Shown one piece after another: positions 15,436 to 18,476 of a stretch of 18,476 bases of DNA. Position 1 is the stretch's first letter. Every line of letters starts with the position of its first letter. Origin of the DNA: an uncultured Planctomycetaceae bacterium (GTDB taxonomy: Bacteria; Planctomycetota; Planctomycetia; Pirellulales; UBA1268); assembly GCA_903885855.1 (NCBI GenBank), contig CAISKG010000159.1:1-18476 (forward strand). Reading direction: 5' to 3'. The translations under genes and the position numbers were made by a program. The notes under the pieces were generated by a model. It was not told the origin of the DNA. It was given only the letters and a program-made list of their open reading frames with translations, and ran no database searches.

Positions 15436-16173
15436 ATGGATCCAACGCACAGCCCCGCATCGCGGGTCCGGCCGCTCGACTCGATCGAGCGCCGCGTCCT
15501 CGGCGTCCTCATCGAGAAGGCGAAGACCACCCCCGACGCCTACCCGATGTCGCTGGCCGCGATCGTCACCGGCTGCAACCAGAAGAGCAACCGCGACCCG
15601 CTCATGAGCCTCGACGAGGAGCAGGTGGCGCGTGCCATGGAGACCCTCCGCGAGAGCGGCGCCGCCGCCGAGATCTTCGGCAGCGGTCGGGTGCCCCGCT
15701 ACCGCCACCTGGCCTACGAGTGGTTCGGCGACGTCACCAAGGAGGACCTGGCGATCCTCGCCGAATTGCTCCTCCGCGGCGAGCAGAGCGAGGGGGACCT
15801 GCGCGGGCGCGCCAGCCGCATGGACCCGATCGCCGACCTGACCCTCCTCCGCACCCGCCTCGACATCCTCGCCGCACGCGGGCTGGTGGAATGGCTCTCG
15901 CCGCCGGGCCGCGGGCGGATGCTCACCCACGGCCTGCTGCCGCCGGAGAAGCTCGAGAAGGTGCGCGCGCAGGTGGCCGCCGCGGGGCACGCCTCCGCCG
16001 CGCCGCCCCCCGATGACGACGCCCCGGCGCGGCCCGCCCGCCCCGCCCCGCCCACCGGCGTCGACGAGACGACGGCCCTGGCGCCGCTCCTGGAGCGGAT
16101 CGCGGGGCTCGAGCGCGATCTGGCGGCCCTCGGCGCCCGGCTCGAGCGCTTGGAGAAGGCCCTCGGCGACTGA
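15436..16173 (+). CDS. YceH/DUF480 family winged-helix protein
   Basis: 245 residues from the ATG at 15436; AGAGGAG lies 12 bases upstream, a long spacing. The same frame is open upstream through the repeat tail of the previous gene, but family similarity starts only after this ATG. DUF480 hallmarks are LDSIERRVLGVLIEKAKTTP (14-33), DAYPMSLAAIVTGCNQKSNR (34-53) and DPLMSLDEEQVARAMETL (54-71); a second winged helix follows (about 100-175, WFGDVTKEDLAILAELLLRGEQSEGDLRGRA). A Pro/Ala/Asp-rich linker (about 185-210) leads to a short C-terminal coiled coil (about 215-243, LLERIAGLERDLAALGARLERLEKAL). The fold suggests DNA or protein binding; the family has no firm function. It is cytoplasmic, between two genes for exported proteins and probably cotranscribed with them, so a regulator of this unit is a reasonable guess only. 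Confidence 0.9.
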   Translation: MDPTHSPASRVRPLDSIERRVLGVLIEKAKTTPDAYPMSLAAIVTGCNQKSNRDPLMSLDEEQVARAMETLRESGAAAEIFGSGRVPRYRHLAYEWFGDVTKEDLAILAELLLRGEQSEGDLRGRASRMDPIADLTLLRTRLDILAARGLVEWLSPPGRGRMLTHGLLPPEKLEKVRAQVAAAGHASAAPPPDDDAPARPARPAPPTGVDETTALAPLLERIAGLERDLAALGARLERLEKALGD

Positions 16174-16180
16174 TCCCTGC

Positions 16181-16192
16181 TCCTCCGGAGGA
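16181..16192 (+). promoter_or_regulatory. Shine-Dalgarno site of the PQQ-like gene inside a 12-bp palindrome
   Basis: TCCTCCGGAGGA is a perfect palindrome whose right half (GGAGGA, 16187-16192) is the ribosome-binding site, 8 bases before the GTG at 16201. The left half is an exact anti-Shine-Dalgarno. The absence of a loop weakens an intramolecular hairpin, but partial masking of the site or mRNA pairing is possible. Confidence 0.4.
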
Positions 16193-16200
16193 CCCTCCCC

Positions 16201-17487
16201 GTGAACCCCTCCCCCGCCGGGCTGCGGCATGCCGCACTGGCATGCCTCGTCGCCGCCGCCGCGCTGCCACCGGCCTGCGCCGACGACTGGTCGCACTGGC
16301 GCGGGCCGCAGGGCAACGGCGTCGCGCCGGAGGCGCGGCCGCCGCTGGAATTCGGTCCCGGCCGCGGCGAGCGCTGGAAGGTCGAGATCCCCGGCCGCGG
16401 CACGTCGTCGCCGGTCGTCCGCGCGGACCGCGTGTTCGTCACCACGGCCGTGCCGGCGGCCGACGACGGCACCCTCGACTTCCGCGTCATCTGTCTCGAC
16501 CGGGCGACGGGGCGCCAGCGCTGGTCGCGCACGGTCGTGACGGCCCGGCCGCACGAGGCCACCCATCCGACCAACACCTTCGCCTCCGCCTCCCCCTGCG
16601 TCGACGACGAGCGCGTCTACGCGCATTTCGGCTCGCGCGGGCTGTTCTGCCTGTCGCTCGACGGGGAGCCGCTGTGGGACCGCGACTTCGGCGACATGCG
16701 GATCCGCAACGGCTTCGGCGAGGGGAGCTCCCCCACCCTCCACGGCGACGTGATCCTCGTCCCCTGGGACCACGAGGGCCCCTCGGCGCTCCATTGCCTC
16801 GACGCGCGCAGCGGCACCACCCGTTGGGAGACCCCGCGCGACGAGCCCTCCGGCTGGTGCACGCCGCTGGTGGCCGCCGACCGCGCCGGCACGCTGCAGG
16901 TGATCATGAACGGCCAGAACGCGGCGCGCGGCTACGACCTGGCGACGGGGCGCGAGCTGTGGCGCTGCGCCGGCCAGACGGCGCGCCCCTGCGCCTCGGG
17001 CGTCGCCGCCGACGGCGTGGCCTGGGTCGGGAGCGGCTTCCGCGGGGCCTTCCTCGCCGCCTTCGACCTTTCCGGCCGCGGCGATCTCGAGGGGGGCGAC
17101 GCGGTGCTCTGGACGCACCGCAAAGACACCCCCGACGTCGCCTCGCCGCTGCTCTCCGACGGCCGGATCTACTTCTACAAGGAGAAGAGCGGCCTCCTCT
17201 CCTGCCTCGAGGCGGCCACCGGCAAGCCGCTGTGGGAGACGGCGCGCATCGAGGGGCTCAACGCCACCTACGCCTCTCCGATCGCCGCCGGGGGACGCGT
17301 CTACCTGAGCGACCGCCGTGGCACGATCGTCGTCATCGACGACGCGCCGCAGCTGCGCATCCTGGCCACCAACGCCATCGGCGAGGGGATCGACGCCACG
17401 CCCGCGGCCGCGGGCGACGCGCTGTTCGTCCGCGGCGAGCGCCACCTGTGGTGCTTCGCCGACGAGCGCGTGAGCGCCGCGCCCTGA
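16201..17487 (+). CDS. Secreted PQQ-binding-like beta-propeller repeat protein
   Basis: 428 residues starting with GTG at 16201, chosen because GGAGGA lies 8 bases upstream and the next residues form a signal peptide (about 1-27, cleaved near ACADDW). The mature protein opens with DWSHWRGPQGNGVAPE, the usual start of planctomycete PQQ-like propeller proteins, then shows repeated blades of the type SSPVVRADRVFVTT, VICLDRATGRQRWSR, LHCLDARSGTTRWETP, YDLATGRELWRCAG, LSCLEAATGKPLWETA and ASPIAAGGRVYLSDRRGTIVVID. These are the tryptophan-docking repeats of quinoprotein-like propellers. I see no dehydrogenase-specific residues such as an adjacent Cys-Cys pair, so a scaffold or binding role is more likely than alcohol oxidation. 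It is the last gene of the unit that starts at 10209, 27 bases after the YceH-like gene, and faces the cytochrome c' gene. Confidence 0.9.
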   Translation: MNPSPAGLRHAALACLVAAAALPPACADDWSHWRGPQGNGVAPEARPPLEFGPGRGERWKVEIPGRGTSSPVVRADRVFVTTAVPAADDGTLDFRVICLDRATGRQRWSRTVVTARPHEATHPTNTFASASPCVDDERVYAHFGSRGLFCLSLDGEPLWDRDFGDMRIRNGFGEGSSPTLHGDVILVPWDHEGPSALHCLDARSGTTRWETPRDEPSGWCTPLVAADRAGTLQVIMNGQNAARGYDLATGRELWRCAGQTARPCASGVAADGVAWVGSGFRGAFLAAFDLSGRGDLEGGDAVLWTHRKDTPDVASPLLSDGRIYFYKEKSGLLSCLEAATGKPLWETARIEGLNATYASPIAAGGRVYLSDRRGTIVVIDDAPQLRILATNAIGEGIDATPAAAGDALFVRGERHLWCFADERVSAAP

Positions 17488-17488
17488 G

Positions 17489-17521
17489 GCCCGGCCCCGC
17501 CGCCGCTTCGCCGCGCCGGGC
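17489..17521. terminator. Putative bidirectional terminator hairpin between convergent genes
   Basis: GCCCGGC (17489-17495) and GCCGGGC (17515-17521) are inverted copies that fill the 34-base gap between the stop of the PQQ-like gene and that of the minus-strand cytochrome. The 19-base middle is GC-rich and may fold further. There is no T-run on either side. Confidence 0.4.
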
Positions 17522-17935
17522 TCACTTCTTGTGGGCCTTGTGGCAGGTGCCGCACGACTCGGTGATCTTGGGGAACTCCGCCGCCAGGCCGGCGTGGTCC
17601 TTGGCCAGCGCCTTGGCGAGGACCGCGTCGCTCGCGGTGCGCAGCTGCGTCACGGCGGTGGCCCAATCGGCGTCGGGGCAGCGTCCGTCGTCGACCAGCG
17701 TGTAGGAGATCTCGTTGAGCAGCGCCGCGTTGGTGGCCAGGTTCTCCCAGGCCTTGTCGTCGGCCGGCGCCTGCTGCACCGCGGCGCCGATCGCGGCGCA
17801 GTTGGGCTGCACGATGCCGCTCATGAGCTGCTTGGTCGTGACGGGGCGGTTCTTCCCCTTCTTCACCTGCGCGTCGGCCACCGCCGCCACGAGGAGCCCG
17901 ACCGCCACCGCCGCCACCGCCGTCGCCCGTTTCAT
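17522..17935 (-). CDS. Exported class II cytochrome c (c'/c556-like)
   Basis: 137 residues from the ATG at 17935, chosen because GAGGAG lies 8 bases upstream and a signal peptide follows at once (MKRATAVAAVAVGLLVAAVADAQ); a longer in-frame start at 18058 adds no plausible sequence. The mature protein of about 115 residues is helical with a single heme-binding motif at the very C-terminus, CGTCH at 128-132, as in four-helix-bundle class II cytochromes. TTKQLMSG near residue 38 lies where c556-type members carry the axial Met, so a six-coordinate electron-transfer heme is more likely than a gas-binding c' heme, though this is inference. Two further cysteines, Cys46 and Cys86, could form a disulfide. 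It is transcribed towards the PQQ-like gene and away from the WD40 gene; TAGACT at 18003-17998 is a weak -10 candidate. Confidence 0.8.
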   Translation of the reverse strand: MKRATAVAAVAVGLLVAAVADAQVKKGKNRPVTTKQLMSGIVQPNCAAIGAAVQQAPADDKAWENLATNAALLNEISYTLVDDGRCPDADWATAVTQLRTASDAVLAKALAKDHAGLAAEFPKITESCGTCHKAHKK

Positions 17936-17997
17936 GATCGCGTCTCCTCGCGCAAGGCCCGCTCCCCTCCGGCGCCATGGCCGGCTGCAACGGGAGG

Positions 17998-18003
17998 AGT
18001 CTA
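17998..18003 (-). promoter_or_regulatory. Weak -10 candidate for the cytochrome c' gene
   Basis: On the minus strand this reads TAGACT, 63 bases upstream of the ATG at 17935. It matches TATAAT at four of six positions. No -35 is visible. It is offered only because nothing better lies in the 156-base divergent gap. Confidence 0.2.
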
Positions 18004-18077
18004 CGGACGCGCCGGCCCCGATGCACGCACCACCTCCCGGGGGGCCCGCCACCGGCAAATCGCCCCTTTCCGGCCGC

Positions 18078-18083
18078 TATACT
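18078..18083 (+). promoter_or_regulatory. Putative -10 element of the WD40 gene
   Basis: TATACT in GGCCGCTATACTCTC, with only 8 bases between it and the ATG at 18092. Transcription would then start at or next to the ATG, giving a leaderless mRNA. Confidence 0.5.
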
Positions 18084-18091
18084 CTCACCCC

Positions 18092-18476
18092 ATGGGCGCG
18101 ACTCGCTCGAGCAGCGGCGCGGTGGGGGCGGCGCGCGGCGGGCGCCTGCGCTGCGGGCGTTTCCGCATCCTGCCCCGCGTGCTGGCCTGCACGCTGGCCT
18201 GCCTCGTCGCCGCCGCGCCGGCGGCGCCGGGGGCCGAGCCGATCGTGCTCCGCGGCCACGCCACCGACGTCTTCATGGCGGCCTTCACGCCCGACGGCGC
18301 GAGCGTGGTGACCGCGGGCGGGGACGGCACGGCACGGCAGTGGGACGCCGCCAGCGGCGCCCAGACGCGCGTCTTCCGGGGCCATGACGGGCCGGTGTTC
18401 GCCCTGGCGGTGAGCGGCGACGGGCGGACGCTCGTCACCGCAGGGCAGGACAACGCCGCGCGGGTCTGGGCGCTCC
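18092..18476 (+). CDS. WD40 repeat protein, N-terminal part, cut by the window edge
   Basis: Open from the ATG at 18092 to the last base without a stop (128 codons). The first 48 residues are an Arg-rich segment then a hydrophobic stretch (ILPRVLACTLACLVAAAPAAPG), a signal peptide or anchor with a long positive N-region. From residue 51 come WD40 blades: IVLRGHATDVFMAAFTPDGA, VVTAGGDGTARQWDAASG, FRGHDGPVFALAVSGDG, LVTAGQDNAARVWAL. Each has the GH dipeptide and a W-D or V-W ending. In planctomycetes such exported propellers are often joined to cytochrome c, DUF1549 or caspase-like domains further on, which cannot be seen here. No Shine-Dalgarno precedes the ATG, but the TATACT at 18078 fits a leaderless start; GTG codons at 18122 and 18179 are alternatives. 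Divergent from the cytochrome c' gene. Confidence 0.85.
   Translation, partial: MGATRSSSGAVGAARGGRLRCGRFRILPRVLACTLACLVAAAPAAPGAEPIVLRGHATDVFMAAFTPDGASVVTAGGDGTARQWDAASGAQTRVFRGHDGPVFALAVSGDGRTLVTAGQDNAARVWAL

Noticed and set aside
11349..15530. Minus-strand open frame of about 1390 codons opposite the giant cytochrome gene
   Set aside because: Composition is typical of the complement of high-GC codons (HRLG, RRAVG, DEVEHLV), with no signal peptide or domain; the plus strand holds complete domains over the same bases.
16201..17487. PQQ-dependent alcohol dehydrogenase
   Set aside because: Too short, with no vicinal Cys pair or catalytic Asp context that I can see; only the generic propeller repeats are supported.
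1..18476. Insertion sequences, prophage, tRNA or rRNA genes
   Set aside because: No transposase or integrase motif, no terminal inverted repeats flanking a gene, and no cloverleaf-like or rRNA-like sequence was recognised.

Overview
The window is a very GC-rich stretch of bacterial chromosome whose gene content points to the phylum Planctomycetota. Three families typical of that group are present: a planctomycete cytochrome c / DUF1549 / DUF1553 protein, a DUF1501 protein beside it, and a giant PVC-type heme-binding CxxCH protein. A Tat-exported Gfo/Idh/MocA oxidoreductase, a secreted isochorismatase-like protein with an NPCBM domain, a PQQ-like beta-propeller starting WSHWRGPQGNG and a WD40 protein fit the same picture. 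I cannot fix the order or family. Strong GC bias at codon position 3 leaves long open shadow frames on both strands, so calls rest on protein families, signal peptides and Shine-Dalgarno sites.

Layout: (A) 1-231 (+), C-terminus of an unidentified gene. (B) 3214 to 242 (-), two-gene unit: Gfo/Idh/MocA oxidoreductase, then isochorismatase-like/NPCBM protein. (C) 3472-8244 (+), DUF1549-LamG-DUF1553 gene, broken by an apparent +1 frameshift at a run of six C near 4887-4892, then the DUF1501 gene. (D) 8420-10056 (+), sulfotransferase and thiD, closed by an 18-bp hairpin over the thiD stop. (E) 10209-17487 (+), a 1726-aa multidomain redox protein (SGNH-like, beta-propeller, HEAT-like, discoidin, azurin-like copper, cytochrome c), a YceH/DUF480 protein and a secreted PQQ-like propeller. 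(F) 17935-17522 (-), a small cytochrome of the c'/c556 class. (G) 18092 to the right edge (+), a WD40 propeller protein, incomplete. There is no gene-free stretch above 300 bases; the longest, 3215-3471, is a divergent promoter region.

Most products carry export signals. The cytochrome-domain proteins, DUF1501 partner, copper domain and carbohydrate- or surface-type domains (LamG, discoidin, NPCBM) suggest cell-envelope polymer binding or breakdown coupled to electron transfer; that is inference. Transcription units B, C, D, E and G each have a TATAAT/TATACT/TATTCT -10-like element upstream, and the one before the WD40 gene is placed as for a leaderless mRNA. The most interesting items are the cupredoxin-cytochrome fusion, its C-terminal tandem palindromic repeat, the frameshift, and the hairpins at gene ends.
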